Counted from the stretch's first letter, positions 1-8,747 are shown. The stretch: 64,000 bases of DNA from Pseudomonas sp. CBZ-4 (GCF_000346755.1 NZ_ANNV01000175.1:1-64000); one strand, 5' to 3'. Numbers and translations are program-made. The notes: generated by a model from the sequence alone, not told the origin.

Positions 1-13
1 CCGAGTTGATCCC

Positions 14-36
14 ATCGCAGGCAAGCCAGCTCCCAC
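14..36. repeat. Single REP element
   Basis: One arm of the common REP family of this genome (ATCGCAGG...CTCCCAC orientation) lies just downstream of prpC. The partner arm is not seen inside the window. Many near-identical copies occur in other gaps of the window. Confidence 0.85.
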
Positions 37-74
37 AGAAAAGCACAGTGGCCGGTATGCTCGGTTCATCCCAC

Positions 75-1202
75 TCAGCGACGTTCGATTGCCACGAACT
101 TGCGCTGCTCAACGCCGATGTACTCGGCGCTTGGACGGATGATGCGGTTGTTGGCGCGTTGTTCGAACACGTGTGCCGCCCAGCCAGTCAGGCGCGAGCA
201 GACGAAGATCGGCGTGAACAGCTTGGTCGGGATGCCCATGAAGTGGTACGCCGAGGCATGGTAGAAGTCGGCGTTGGGGAACAGTTTCTTCTGTTCCCAC
301 ATGGTCTTGTCGATGGCTTCGGAAACCGGGAACAGCACCTTGTCGCCCACTTCGTCGGCGAGTTTTTTCGCCCAGCCCTTGATCACTTCATTGCGCGGGT
401 CGTTGTCTTTGTAGATCGCGTGGCCGAAGCCCATGATCTTGTCTTTGCGCGCCAGCATGCCGAGGGTGCCTTCGACGGCTTCTTCAGCGGACGAGAAACG
501 CTCGATCATTTCCATCGCCGCTTCGTTGGCGCCACCATGCAGCGGGCCGCGCAGGGAGCCGATGGCCGCAGTGACGCAGGAGTACAAATCCGACAGGGTC
601 GAGGCGCACACGCGGGCGGTGAACGTCGAGGCGTTGAATTCGTGCTCGGCGTAGAGGATCAGCGACACGTTCATCACCTTGACGTGCAGCTCGCTCGGCT
701 TCTTGCCATGCAACAGGTGCAGGAAGTGGCCGCCGATAGAAGGCTCGTCGGTCACGCAGTCAATGCGCTGGCCGTCGTGGCTGAAGCGGTACCAGTAGCA
801 CATGATCGCCGGGAACGCGGCGAGCAGGCGGTCGGTCACGTCGTGCTGGGCGCTGAAGTCTTTTTCCGGTTCGATATTGCCCAGGAACGAACAGCCGGTG
901 CGCATCACGTCCATCGGGTGGGCGTCGGCGGGGATGCGTTCCAGCACTTCTTTCAGGGCTTGGGGCAGGTCGCGCAGCTTGCTCAGTTTGGCGCTGTAGG
1001 CGGCCAGTTCGGTCTTGCTCGGCAATTCGCCGTACAGCAACAGGTAGGCGACTTCTTCGAACTGCGCATCGGCGGCCAGTTCACGCACGTCGTAGCCGCG
1101 ATAGGTCAAGCCGGCACCGGCCTGGCCCACGGTGGACAGTGCGGTCTGCCCGGCCACCTGGCCACGCAGGCCGGCGCCACTCAGTACTTTTGCTTCAGCC
1201 AT
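75..1202 (-). CDS. prpC: 2-methylcitrate synthase PrpC
   Basis: Condenses propionyl-CoA with oxaloacetate in the cytoplasm, the first committed step of the 2-methylcitrate cycle. The 375-residue protein is a full-length citrate synthase fold with the short N-terminus typical of PrpC; conserved family segments are visible around RGPLHGGANE, GFGHAIYK and the C-terminal NNRIIRPSAEY. GltA-type citrate synthases are about 50 residues longer. A GGAG ribosome site precedes the ATG. It follows prpB on the same strand, with a REPIN in the 160-bp gap; acnD and prpF would be expected beyond the window edge. The neighbour prpB makes methylcitrate synthase far more likely than a second citrate synthase. 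Confidence 0.95.
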   Translation of the reverse strand: MAEAKVLSGAGLRGQVAGQTALSTVGQAGAGLTYRGYDVRELAADAQFEEVAYLLLYGELPSKTELAAYSAKLSKLRDLPQALKEVLERIPADAHPMDVMRTGCSFLGNIEPEKDFSAQHDVTDRLLAAFPAIMCYWYRFSHDGQRIDCVTDEPSIGGHFLHLLHGKKPSELHVKVMNVSLILYAEHEFNASTFTARVCASTLSDLYSCVTAAIGSLRGPLHGGANEAAMEMIERFSSAEEAVEGTLGMLARKDKIMGFGHAIYKDNDPRNEVIKGWAKKLADEVGDKVLFPVSEAIDKTMWEQKKLFPNADFYHASAYHFMGIPTKLFTPIFVCSRLTGWAAHVFEQRANNRIIRPSAEYIGVEQRKFVAIERR

Positions 1203-1255
1203 GGTTCTTCTCCAATTTTGTATTTATAGGGAGTCGCGTGCGGAGCTAGACCCCT

Positions 1256-1341
1256 GTGGGAGCGGGCTTGCCCGCGATAGCGGTATATCAGTCACAACAT
1301 ATTTGCTGACCCACCGCCATCGCGGGCAAGCCCGCTCCCAC
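1256..1341. repeat. REPIN between prpB and prpC
   Basis: Two inverted REP arms at 1256-1278 and 1319-1341 face each other (GTGGGAGC...GCGAT, spacer, ATCGC...GCTCCCAC). Both carry the GCGGGC variant core. It sits inside a presumed operon, so its hairpin could affect the prpB/prpC mRNA ratio. Confidence 0.9.
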
Positions 1342-1362
1342 ATAAGCCTGCGCCCACAGGTC

Positions 1363-2256
1363 TTATTTCTTCGCCGCAAACAGCGCGTCGAGCTTCTGCT
1401 CGAAGGTGTGGTAGTCGATGCGATCGTAAAGCTCCATGCGGGTTTGCATGGTGTCGATCACGTTCTGTTGGGTGCCGTCGCGGCGGATCGCGGTGTAGAC
1501 GTTTTCGGCGGCCTTGTTCATGGCGCGGAACGCCGAGAGCGGGTACAGCACGATGGACACATCGGCCGCTTTCAATTGTTCAGTGGTGTACAGCGGCGTG
1601 GCGCCAAACTCGGTGATGTTGGCCAGGATCGGCGCTTTCACCCGGGCGGCGAACAGCTTGTACATCTCCAGCTCGGTGATGGCTTCGGGGAAGACCATGT
1701 CGGCGCCGGCTTCGATGCAGGCGGCGGCGCGCTCCAGGGCGGACTCCAGGCCTTCGACGGCGAGGGCGTCGGTGCGCGCCATGATCACGAAGCTGTCATC
1801 GGTGCGCGCATCCACGGCGGCCTTGATGCGGTCGACCATTTCCTGCTGGGACACGATTTCCTTGTTCGGGCGATGGCCGCAGCGCTTGGCGCCGACCTGG
1901 TCTTCGATATGGATCGCGGCCGCGCCGAACTTGATCATCGACTTGACGGTGCGCGCGACGTTGAACGCCGAGGAACCGAAGCCGGTGTCCACGTCCACCA
2001 GCAGCGGCAGGTCGCAGACGTCGGTGATGCGGCGCACGTCGGTGAGCACGTCGTCCAGGCCGGTGATGCCCAGGTCCGGCACGCCGAGGGAACCCGCCGC
2101 TACCCCGCCACCCGACAGATAGATCGCCTTGAACCCGGCGCGCTTGGCCAGCAGCGCATGGTTGGCGTTGATCGCGCCCACCACTTGCAGAGGGTGCTCA
2201 CTGGCGACGGCGTCACGGAAACGCTGGCCTGGGGTGCTCTTATTATTGGAACTCAT
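1363..2256 (-). CDS. prpB: Methylisocitrate lyase PrpB
   Basis: Cleaves 2-methylisocitrate to pyruvate and succinate, the last step of the 2-methylcitrate cycle. The 297-residue protein has the PEP mutase/isocitrate lyase fold, with the catalytic-loop sequence KRCGHR followed by NKEIVS, and the DVDTGFG metal-site segment. The ATG at 2256 overlaps the regulator stop as TGATG and has GAGG at good spacing; an ATG one codon upstream is also possible. The overlap indicates translational coupling with the GntR regulator, so regulator and enzyme share a transcript. Confidence 0.95.
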   Translation of the reverse strand: MSSNNKSTPGQRFRDAVASEHPLQVVGAINANHALLAKRAGFKAIYLSGGGVAAGSLGVPDLGITGLDDVLTDVRRITDVCDLPLLVDVDTGFGSSAFNVARTVKSMIKFGAAAIHIEDQVGAKRCGHRPNKEIVSQQEMVDRIKAAVDARTDDSFVIMARTDALAVEGLESALERAAACIEAGADMVFPEAITELEMYKLFAARVKAPILANITEFGATPLYTTEQLKAADVSIVLYPLSAFRAMNKAAENVYTAIRRDGTQQNVIDTMQTRMELYDRIDYHTFEQKLDALFAAKK

Positions 2257-2966
2257 CATTCACCTCGTGATTGGGCTGCGCCGTCGGGGAAGTGACGGGC
2301 GATGTTGCGTTTGGATGCGCCGATGTGACGGCGCATCAACAGTTCGGCCAGTTCACCGTCGCGATCGGCAATCGCGTCCAGAATGCGGTGGTGCTCGGCA
2401 AAGGCCTGGCGTGGACGATTGGGGGTGGCGGAGAACTGGATGCGGTACATGCGCACCAACTGATACAGCTCGCCGCAGAGCATTTGCGTGAGGGTGCGGT
2501 TGCCGGCGCCCTGGATGATCCGGTAGTGAAAGTCGAAGTCGCCTTCCTGCTGGTAATAGCCGACGCCGGCCTGGAACGCTTCGTCGCGTTCATGGGTGTG
2601 CAGGACCTGGCGCAGTTCTTCGATCTCCGCGTCGGTCATGCGCTCGGCCGCCAGGCGGCAGGCCATGCCTTCGAGGGATTCGCGGATTTCATAGAGTTCG
2701 ATCAGTTCGGCGTGGCTCAACGACACCACCCGCGCGCCAACGTGGGGCACGCGCACCAGCAGGCGCTGGCCTTCCAGGCGGTGGATCGCCTCGCGCAGCG
2801 GGCCACGGCTGATGCCGTAGGTGCGCGCCAGTTCCGGCTCGGAGATCTTGCTGCCGGGGGCGATCTCGCCCTTGACGATGGCGGCCTGGATACGCCGGAA
2901 GACGTTCTCGGACATGGTCTGCGAGTCGTCTTGTATCGCCACTGGGGTTTCCAGCTGATCCAGCAT
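2256..2966 (-). CDS. GntR-family regulator of the prp operon
   Basis: DNA-binding repressor with an N-terminal winged helix of the GntR type (segment SENVFRRIQAAIVKGEIAPG, then SEPELARTYGISRGPLREAI) and a C-terminal all-helical FCD/FadR-type effector domain. Length is 236 residues. I chose the ATG at 2966 because the family helix begins shortly after it; the upstream extension to 3008 adds nothing conserved. It is the first gene of the prp cluster. Two copies of a GTCGAC-centred operator flank its start, implying autoregulation. The ligand is probably 2-methylcitrate or a related cycle acid, inferred from context. Confidence 0.9.
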   Translation of the reverse strand: MLDQLETPVAIQDDSQTMSENVFRRIQAAIVKGEIAPGSKISEPELARTYGISRGPLREAIHRLEGQRLLVRVPHVGARVVSLSHAELIELYEIRESLEGMACRLAAERMTDAEIEELRQVLHTHERDEAFQAGVGYYQQEGDFDFHYRIIQGAGNRTLTQMLCGELYQLVRMYRIQFSATPNRPRQAFAEHHRILDAIADRDGELAELLMRRHIGASKRNIARHFPDGAAQSRGE

Positions 2967-2978
2967 ATTGTCGACACC
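2967..2978. promoter_or_regulatory. Second prp operator, degenerate
   Basis: ATTGTCGACACC overlaps the start region of the GntR gene. It matches 10 of 12 bases of the perfect palindrome 73 bp upstream and may be a secondary repressor site. Confidence 0.55.
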
Positions 2979-3039
2979 TTTAAAAGCAATGCGGCAAAAA
3001 CTAGCCAATCAGCCCTGGATAGTCAAAGAATAAATGCAC

Positions 3040-3051
3040 ATTGTCGACAAT
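3040..3051. promoter_or_regulatory. prp operator palindrome
   Basis: ATTGTCGACAAT is a perfect 12-bp palindrome 74 bp upstream of the regulator start. It fits the motif I recall for the GntR-type propionate regulator of pseudomonads. On the minus strand it lies in the spacer of a plausible promoter (TAGACG, 17 bp, TTTATT), so binding would block transcription. Confidence 0.75.
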
Positions 3052-3238
3052 CGTCTAATAACCCCTTTCGCACTCCAACGGGGCATGGCCGCCTGCCAGC
3101 GCTGGCGCCAAAAAAGCATCATGTTAGAATGCCCGCCGCTTTTGCCTGACATCACCTGATGAAACGGCGCACGAGGGAGTTTGCGCAGCAATGCCAGTCG
3201 CCTTGAACTCAACATCGCACTGCACCGCCTCGGGATTT

Positions 3239-3775
3239 ATGACACTCAAGCCCTTCCTTCTATTGATCAGCCTGCTGCTCGTGCCGGGCCTTGGCGTTGC
3301 CGCCGAGAAAACCGTGTACGGCCTCAACGAGTACGCCAAGCTCGCGGGCATCGACCTTGAAGTCGCCGCCAAACTCGACACCGGCGCCAAGACCGCCTCC
3401 CTCAGCGCCCGCGATATCAAGCGTTTCAAGCGCAACGGCGAATCCTGGGTGCGCTTCTACCTGGCCATCGACACCGCCCATTCCCACCCCATCGAGCTGC
3501 CCCTGGCCCGCGTCAGCAAGATCAAGCGCCGCGCCGGTGACTACGACCCCGACGAGGGCAAGAACTACACCGCTCGTCCGGTGATTGCCCTCGATGTGTG
3601 CATGGGCACTGCTTTACGCAGCATCGAAGTGAACTTGACCGACCGCAGCACCTTCCAATACCCGCTGCTGATCGGCTCCGAAGCGCTGAAACGCTTTGAT
3701 GCGCTGGTCGACCCCAGCCTTAAATACGCAGCAGGCAAACCCGCCTGCGCCACCGACGCTCATACCGCCGAGTAA
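3239..3775 (+). CDS. Retropepsin-like RimB-type protease (zinc-protease family)
   Basis: Predicted exported peptidase of the family annotated as ATP-dependent zinc protease (Pfam PF05618). The 178-residue form starts at 3239 with a hydrophobic signal sequence ending near VAA at residue 22. The upstream ATG at 3191 has a better purine-rich ribosome site, so the start is not settled. The motif DTGA at residues 47-50, followed by KTASLSA, is the aspartyl-protease signature, which fits a retropepsin-like mechanism better than zinc catalysis. It is 5 bp upstream of the inactive transglutaminase gene and co-oriented with a RimK-like ligase, so it may trim what the ligase adds. The target is unknown. 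Confidence 0.85.
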   Translation: MTLKPFLLLISLLLVPGLGVAAEKTVYGLNEYAKLAGIDLEVAAKLDTGAKTASLSARDIKRFKRNGESWVRFYLAIDTAHSHPIELPLARVSKIKRRAGDYDPDEGKNYTARPVIALDVCMGTALRSIEVNLTDRSTFQYPLLIGSEALKRFDALVDPSLKYAAGKPACATDAHTAE

Positions 3776-3780
3776 ACCGA

Positions 3781-5316
3781 ATGCGCTCTCTGACCCTGCA
3801 CCTGAAAATCCTCATCGCCATTCTGGTGGTACTGGGTATTTCGGTCACCGCCTACCAGATCTTCGTGCTGGGGATCCCCGTCACCGAGGACGCCACCGAC
3901 GACTTGTGGAACATCGACGCCAAGGTCGAGTTCGTCGCCAACCCGAAAGACCCGGTGAAGATCCAGATGTTCGTGCCGCCGCTGAGCCGCGACTTCGTCA
4001 GCCTCAACGAGAGTTTTATATCGAACAACTACGGGGTCAGCGTCAACCGCATCGACGGCAACCGCAAGGTCACCTGGTCGGCACGCCGCGCCAAGGGCAA
4101 CCAGACCCTGTATTACCGCCTGGTGCTGACCAAGCGTTACAGCGGTGAAAAGGTCAAGGTCAAGGGCCCGACCTTCCGCGACAGCATCGCCGTGGAAGGC
4201 CCCGAGAAAATCGCCGCCGAAGCCCTGCTGGCGCCGATCCGCCAGCACTCGGCCGACGTCGAGACCTTTATTACCGAAGCGATCAAGCGCACCAACAACC
4301 TCAACGACGACAACGTCAAGCTGCTGCTGGCGGGCGACCCGTCGACGCCGCACAAGGCCAAGATCGTCGAGTTGCTGCTGTCCATCGCCCACGTGCCGGT
4401 GGAAAAAGTCCACACCATCCGCCTCGTCGCCGACCAGCCGCAAACCCCGGAACTGTGGCTGCGCAGCTTCAATGGCAATGACTGGCTGTACTTCAACCCG
4501 GAAACCGGCGAACAAGGCCTGCCCGCCGACCGCCTGCTGTGGTGGACCGGTGATGAAAACCTGATCACCGTGGATGGCGGCAAGAAAGCCATGGTGACCT
4601 TCAGCCTGAACAACAGCGAGATGAACGCGATTCGCCTGGCCAAGCTGACCGACGAGAACACCGACGCCAACTTCCTCGAATACTCGCTGTACGGCTTGCC
4701 GCTGCAAACCCAGCAGACCTTCATGATCATGGTGATGATCCCGATTGGCGTGCTGGTGATCCTGATCCTGCGCAACCTGATCGGCCTGCAGACCCTCGGC
4801 ACGTTTACCCCGGTGCTGATCGCCCTGGCATTCCGCGAGACACAGCTGGGCTTCGGCATTGTGCTGTTTACGATTATTACGGCGCTGGGGTTGTCCTTGC
4901 GCTCGTACCTGGAACACTTGAAGTTGCAGATGCTGCCGAGGCTGTCGGTGGTGCTGACGTTTGTGGTGGTGTTGATTGCGGCCATCAGCCTGTTCAGCCA
5001 CAAGCTCGGCCTGGAGCGCGGCTTGTCGGTGGCGCTGTTCCCGATGGTGATTTTGACCATGACCATCGAACGCCTGTCGATCACCTGGGAAGAACGCGGC
5101 GCCAACCATGCGCTGAAAGTGGCGATTGGCACGCTGTTCGCTGCGTCCCTGGCGCACCTGATCATGAGCGTGCCGGAACTGGTGTACTTCGTGTTTACCT
5201 TCCCGGCGATCCTGTTGATCCTCGTGGGCTTCATGCTGGCCATGGGTCGTTATCGCGGTTATCGCCTGACCGAGCTGGTGCGTTTCAAGGCATTCCTCAA
5301 GAAGGCTGACCAGTAA
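3781..5316 (+). CDS. Inactive transglutaminase, seven-TM membrane protein
   Basis: 511-residue inner-membrane protein. One N-terminal membrane segment (about residues 7-27) leads into a periplasmic region (30-170), then a transglutaminase-like domain (about 180-300), then several hydrophobic helices from residue 305 to the end. In the transglutaminase part the expected Cys/His/Asp triad is absent: the Cys region reads PHKAKIVELL and the Asp region reads YFNPETG, so it should bind rather than process peptides. The stop overlaps the next ATG (TAATG), pointing to coupled translation with the ATP-grasp ligase. It matches the 7TM_transglut_inact/UUP1 family architecture. Its role is unknown; a membrane scaffold for the ligase and protease is an inference. 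Confidence 0.88.
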   Translation: MRSLTLHLKILIAILVVLGISVTAYQIFVLGIPVTEDATDDLWNIDAKVEFVANPKDPVKIQMFVPPLSRDFVSLNESFISNNYGVSVNRIDGNRKVTWSARRAKGNQTLYYRLVLTKRYSGEKVKVKGPTFRDSIAVEGPEKIAAEALLAPIRQHSADVETFITEAIKRTNNLNDDNVKLLLAGDPSTPHKAKIVELLLSIAHVPVEKVHTIRLVADQPQTPELWLRSFNGNDWLYFNPETGEQGLPADRLLWWTGDENLITVDGGKKAMVTFSLNNSEMNAIRLAKLTDENTDANFLEYSLYGLPLQTQQTFMIMVMIPIGVLVILILRNLIGLQTLGTFTPVLIALAFRETQLGFGIVLFTIITALGLSLRSYLEHLKLQMLPRLSVVLTFVVVLIAAISLFSHKLGLERGLSVALFPMVILTMTIERLSITWEERGANHALKVAIGTLFAASLAHLIMSVPELVYFVFTFPAILLILVGFMLAMGRYRGYRLTELVRFKAFLKKADQ

Positions 5317-6302
5317 TGTTCGGTTTCTGGAAAACCTGGAAGGCCCTGGAAGCGCGGGGGATCATGGGCATCAACCGGCGTAACGCCGACTACGTGCTCA
5401 AGTACAACAAGCGCAGCCTGTACCCGATCGTGGATGACAAGATCATCACCAAGGAACGGGCCATCGCCGCCGGCATCCATGTGCCGGAAATGTACGGGGT
5501 GATCTCCACCGAGAAGGAAATCGACAAGCTCGACGAGATCATTGGCGGGCGCAGCGACTTTGTGATCAAGCCGGCACAAGGCGCCGGCGGTGACGGCATC
5601 CTGGTGGTGGCGGACCGCTTCGAGGGGCGCTATCGCACGGTGTCGGGCAAGATCATCAGCCATGAGGAGATCGAGCATCAGATCTCCAGCATCCTCACCG
5701 GCCTGTATTCCCTGGGCGGCCACCGCGACCGCGCGCTGATCGAATACCGCGTGGTGCCTGACCAGATCTTCAAGAGCATCAGCTACGAAGGCGTGCCGGA
5801 CATCCGCATCATCGTGCTGATGGGCTACCCGGTAATGGCCATGCTGCGCTTGCCGACCCGCCAGTCGGGCGGCAAGGCCAACCTGCACCAGGGCGCCATC
5901 GGCGTGGGTGTGGACCTGGCCACCGGCCTGACCCTGCGGGGCACCTGGCTGAACAACATCATCACCAAACACCCCGACACCACCAACGCGGTGGATGGCG
6001 TGCAACTGCCCAACTGGGACGGTTTCATGAAGCTCGCCGCCGGTTGCTATGAGTTGTGCGGGCTGGGTTATATCGGCGTGGACATGGTGCTGGACCAGGA
6101 GAAAGGCCCGTTGATCCTGGAACTGAATGCGCGGCCGGGGCTGAATATCCAGATTGCCAACGACTGCGGGCTGACCTTGCGCACCCATGCGGTGGAAGCG
6201 CGGCTGGAAGAGTTGAAGGCCGCAGGCGTGAGCGAAACTCCGGAAGAACGGGTGAAGTTTGTGCAGGAGATGTTTGGGCATATTCCGCCGGTTGAAGGCT
6301 GA
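5316..6302 (+). CDS. RimK-like ATP-grasp (alpha-L-glutamate ligase-like) protein
   Basis: 328-residue ATP-grasp enzyme predicted to form an amide bond between a carboxylate and an amino acid or peptide. Visible motifs are the nucleotide loop FVIKPAQGAGGDGILV, the central GGKANLHQGAIGVGVD and the metal-binding LILELNARPGLNIQ near the C-terminus. No signal peptide or membrane helix is seen, so it acts in the cytoplasm. It overlaps the transglutaminase-like gene by one base. RimK modifies ribosomal protein S6, but this homologue lies with an inactive transglutaminase rather than with rimA/rimB, so a different acceptor is likely. Confidence 0.88.
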   Translation: MFGFWKTWKALEARGIMGINRRNADYVLKYNKRSLYPIVDDKIITKERAIAAGIHVPEMYGVISTEKEIDKLDEIIGGRSDFVIKPAQGAGGDGILVVADRFEGRYRTVSGKIISHEEIEHQISSILTGLYSLGGHRDRALIEYRVVPDQIFKSISYEGVPDIRIIVLMGYPVMAMLRLPTRQSGGKANLHQGAIGVGVDLATGLTLRGTWLNNIITKHPDTTNAVDGVQLPNWDGFMKLAAGCYELCGLGYIGVDMVLDQEKGPLILELNARPGLNIQIANDCGLTLRTHAVEARLEELKAAGVSETPEERVKFVQEMFGHIPPVEG

Positions 6303-6318
6303 AGACCGCGTCGACTGC

Positions 6319-6391
6319 ATCGCAGGCAAGCCAGCTCCCACAGTGGAATGGGTTCACACATCAAAAAGGTGGGAGCTGGCTTGCCTGCGAT
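6319..6391. repeat. REP pair, arms facing outward
   Basis: REP arms at 6319-6341 and 6369-6391 are inverted, but in the opposite order to most pairs here (ATCGCAGG...CCCAC first, GTGGGAG...GCGAT second). It lies after the ATP-grasp gene and may serve as its transcript end. Confidence 0.85.
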
Positions 6392-6473
6392 AGCTTTCTG
6401 ACAAGCAATACAGCCCTCCCTATAAGCCTTCAATCTGCCTATCACCGACATCCCCTCTAGGACCAAAACCGAC

Positions 6474-6491
6474 AGGGGAATACAATCCCCT
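6474..6491. promoter_or_regulatory. Inverted repeat upstream of pabB
   Basis: AGGGGA-ATACAA-TCCCCT has 6-bp arms and a 6-bp spacer, 30 bp before the pabB ATG. It could be an operator or a small mRNA hairpin. No regulator can be named. Confidence 0.3.
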
Positions 6492-6520
6492 CCCCCACGC
6501 CAACGGCTGATCCACCCCGC

Positions 6521-7864
6521 ATGCCAACCTGCTCCGTACACCCGCTGCCCTACCGGGCCAACCCTGCCGAGTATTTCACGGCGATTCGCCATGCCCCCGG
6601 CGCGGTGCTGCTGGACAGCGGCCGACCCGCTGCCGAACGTGGGCGTTATGACCTGCTCAGCGCCTGGCCTTTGGAAACGTTGACGGTATCGCCTGACGAA
6701 AGCGGCAGTTCGTTTCTGCAACGCTTACGGAAGAACCTCACACAACTGGGCGAAGCGAATATACCGGCCGGTTATGAACTGCCCTTTGCCGGCGGCTTGA
6801 TCGGCTACCTGAGCTACGACTTCGGCCGGCACCTGGAGCAAATGCCGCACCTGGCGGTGGACGACCTGCACCTACCGGACGCACGCTTTGGGCTGTACGC
6901 CTGGGCGCTGATCAGCGATCACCAGGCGCAGACCAGCCAGCTTGTATTCCACCCCACGCTGGCTGACAGCGAGCGGCAACGCTTGATAGCAGTGTTCAGC
7001 GTTGAAGCTGCCGACACCGGCGCGACGTTCAAACTCCAGGGCCCCATGGCCCCGGACCTCAGCGCCGACGCTTACCGACAAGCCATCGTGCGCATCCAGG
7101 ACTATATCCAGGCCGGCGACTGCTATCAGGTCAACTTTGCCCAGCGCTTTCGCGCACCATGCGTGGGTGATCCATGGACCGCGTATTGCGCCCTGCGCGC
7201 TGCCTGTCCTACGCCCTTCTCCGGTTTCCAGAGCCTGCCGAATGATGGCGCGGTGCTGAGCCTGTCGCCGGAGCGCTTCGTGCACATCAGCGACCGCCGC
7301 GTCGAAACCCGCCCAATCAAGGGCACCCGCCCCCGTGGCCTGACGCCAGCAGAAGACGCCGCCAACGCCGCCGAACTGCTGGCCAGCCCCAAGGACCGCG
7401 CGGAAAACCTGATGATCGTCGACCTGCTGCGCAACGACCTCGGCCGCACCTGCCGCACCGGCTCGGTCAGCGTGCCAGAGCTGTTCAGCCTGGAAAGCTA
7501 CCCCAACGTGCACCACCTGGTGAGCAGCGTCATCGGCACACTGGCCGACGACAAGGACGCCCTCGACCTCATCGCCGGCAGCTTCCCCGGCGGCTCCATC
7601 ACCGGCGCGCCGAAGATCCGGGCGATGCAGATCATCGACGAGCTGGAGCCTACAAGGCGCGGGTTGTACTGCGGCTCGTTGGTGTACCTGGATGTGCGCG
7701 GCGAGATGGACAGCTCCATCGCCATCCGCAGCTTGCTGGTCAAGGACGGGCAGGTGTGCTGCTGGGGCGGCGGCGGGATTGTCGCGGACTCAGAGTGGGA
7801 GGCGGAGTACCAGGAGTCGCTGACGAAGGTGCGGGTGTTGTTGGAGACACTGGAAGCTTTGTAG
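6521..7864 (+). CDS. pabB: Aminodeoxychorismate synthase component I PabB
   Basis: Converts chorismate to 4-amino-4-deoxychorismate for folate synthesis, using ammonia from the glutamine amidotransferase PabA. The 447-residue protein has an N-terminal anthranilate-synthase-like domain and a C-terminal chorismate-binding domain. The segment TRPIKGTRPRG carries the Lys (PIKGT) that separates PabB from TrpE (PIAGT), and GGSITGAPKIRAMQIIDELE is the conserved C-terminal block. The ribosome site before the ATG at 6521 is weak. It stands as a single gene between two REP pairs. Confidence 0.93.
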   Translation: MPTCSVHPLPYRANPAEYFTAIRHAPGAVLLDSGRPAAERGRYDLLSAWPLETLTVSPDESGSSFLQRLRKNLTQLGEANIPAGYELPFAGGLIGYLSYDFGRHLEQMPHLAVDDLHLPDARFGLYAWALISDHQAQTSQLVFHPTLADSERQRLIAVFSVEAADTGATFKLQGPMAPDLSADAYRQAIVRIQDYIQAGDCYQVNFAQRFRAPCVGDPWTAYCALRAACPTPFSGFQSLPNDGAVLSLSPERFVHISDRRVETRPIKGTRPRGLTPAEDAANAAELLASPKDRAENLMIVDLLRNDLGRTCRTGSVSVPELFSLESYPNVHHLVSSVIGTLADDKDALDLIAGSFPGGSITGAPKIRAMQIIDELEPTRRGLYCGSLVYLDVRGEMDSSIAIRSLLVKDGQVCCWGGGGIVADSEWEAEYQESLTKVRVLLETLEAL

Positions 7865-7880
7865 TGACTGGGCTGGCCTC

Positions 7881-7952
7881 TTCGCGGGCAAGCCCGCTCC
7901 CACATTTTGATGGGTGAACCCATTCTAGTGTGGGAGCTGGCTTGCCTGCGAT
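7881..7952. repeat. Mixed-type REP pair
   Basis: Arms at 7881-7903 (GCGGGC core, first base T instead of A) and 7930-7952 (GCTGGC core) face outward between the convergent pabB and thrH genes. The two arms belong to different REP subtypes. Confidence 0.85.
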
Positions 7953-7977
7953 AGGGCCATCCGCCGCGCTGAAAGCC

Positions 7978-8595
7978 CTACAGACTCAACGACCGATTCG
8001 ACGCCTTGATAAATTCCTGCTTCAAATCCTCAAACGTGTGCACCGCCGGGAACTGCGGGAACTCACGGATCACATTCTCCGGCGCATGGAACAGAATCCC
8101 ACGATCAGCCTCGCCCAGCATGGTGGTGTCATTGTAGGAATCACCCGCGGCGATGACGCGGTAGTACAGGCTCTTGAAGGCCAATACCGACTGGCGCTTG
8201 GGATCTTTCTGGCGCAATTGGTAGCTCACCACGCGGTCGGTTTCATCGGTGATGAGGCGGTGGCACAGCAGCGTCGGGAAACCCAGTTGGCGCATCAGCG
8301 GCTGGGAGAATTCGTAGAAAGTATCCGACAGGATCACCACCTGGAACCGCTCGCGCAGCCAGTTGACGAACTCAATGGCACCGTCCAGCGGCTTGAGGGT
8401 GGCGATCACTGCCTGGATGTCGGCGAGCTTGAGCCCGTGCTCGTCGAGGATGCGCAGGCGTTGCTGCATCAGCACGTCGTAGTCGGGAATGTCGCGGGTG
8501 GTGGCCCGCAGGGATTCAATACCGGTTTTTTCAGCGAAGGCGATCCAGATTTCCGGAACCAGTACCCCTTCCAGGTCGAGACAGGCAATTTCCAC
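7978..8595 (-). CDS. thrH: Phosphoserine phosphatase / homoserine phosphotransferase ThrH
   Basis: HAD-family enzyme that dephosphorylates phosphoserine and can transfer the phosphate to homoserine. The 205-residue length equals that of Pseudomonas ThrH. The N-terminal nucleophile motif is DLEGVLVPE (D7, E9). IAAGDSYNDTTML carries the C-terminal acidic motif. I chose a GTG start at 8595: GGGAG lies six bases upstream and the nucleophile falls at the expected position, whereas an upstream start at 8697 adds an unrelated leader. It is transcribed divergently from cysH. Confidence 0.92.
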   Translation of the reverse strand: MEIACLDLEGVLVPEIWIAFAEKTGIESLRATTRDIPDYDVLMQQRLRILDEHGLKLADIQAVIATLKPLDGAIEFVNWLRERFQVVILSDTFYEFSQPLMRQLGFPTLLCHRLITDETDRVVSYQLRQKDPKRQSVLAFKSLYYRVIAAGDSYNDTTMLGEADRGILFHAPENVIREFPQFPAVHTFEDLKQEFIKASNRSLSL

Positions 8596-8747
8596 AAGAC
8601 ACTCCCATTGGATGTTGTTGGTTGAGCGAGCAAAAGGACTGCCGAACTCTAGCGATTCATGCTCGCCGCCGCAACGCAGAGCGGATTTTGATACCATCGC
8701 CCACCTATAGAGCGCTTAGCGCCACTGACCTTGTAGGAACCGTGCTG

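Noticed and set aside
6..1229. Plus-strand frame of 407 codons antisense to prpC
   Set aside because: It mirrors prpC across its full length; the translation is rich in His, Val, Gly and Gln with no family features, as expected for the complement of a high-GC gene.
3095..3106. Palindrome GCCAGCGCTGGC as an operator
   Set aside because: It is a GC-rich palindrome of a kind expected by chance here and has no clear relation to either flanking promoter.
3760..5157. Minus-strand frame of 465 codons over the inactive transglutaminase gene
   Set aside because: The sense frame has clear domains, ribosome context and operon overlap; the antisense translation is low-complexity Gln/His/Arg-rich.
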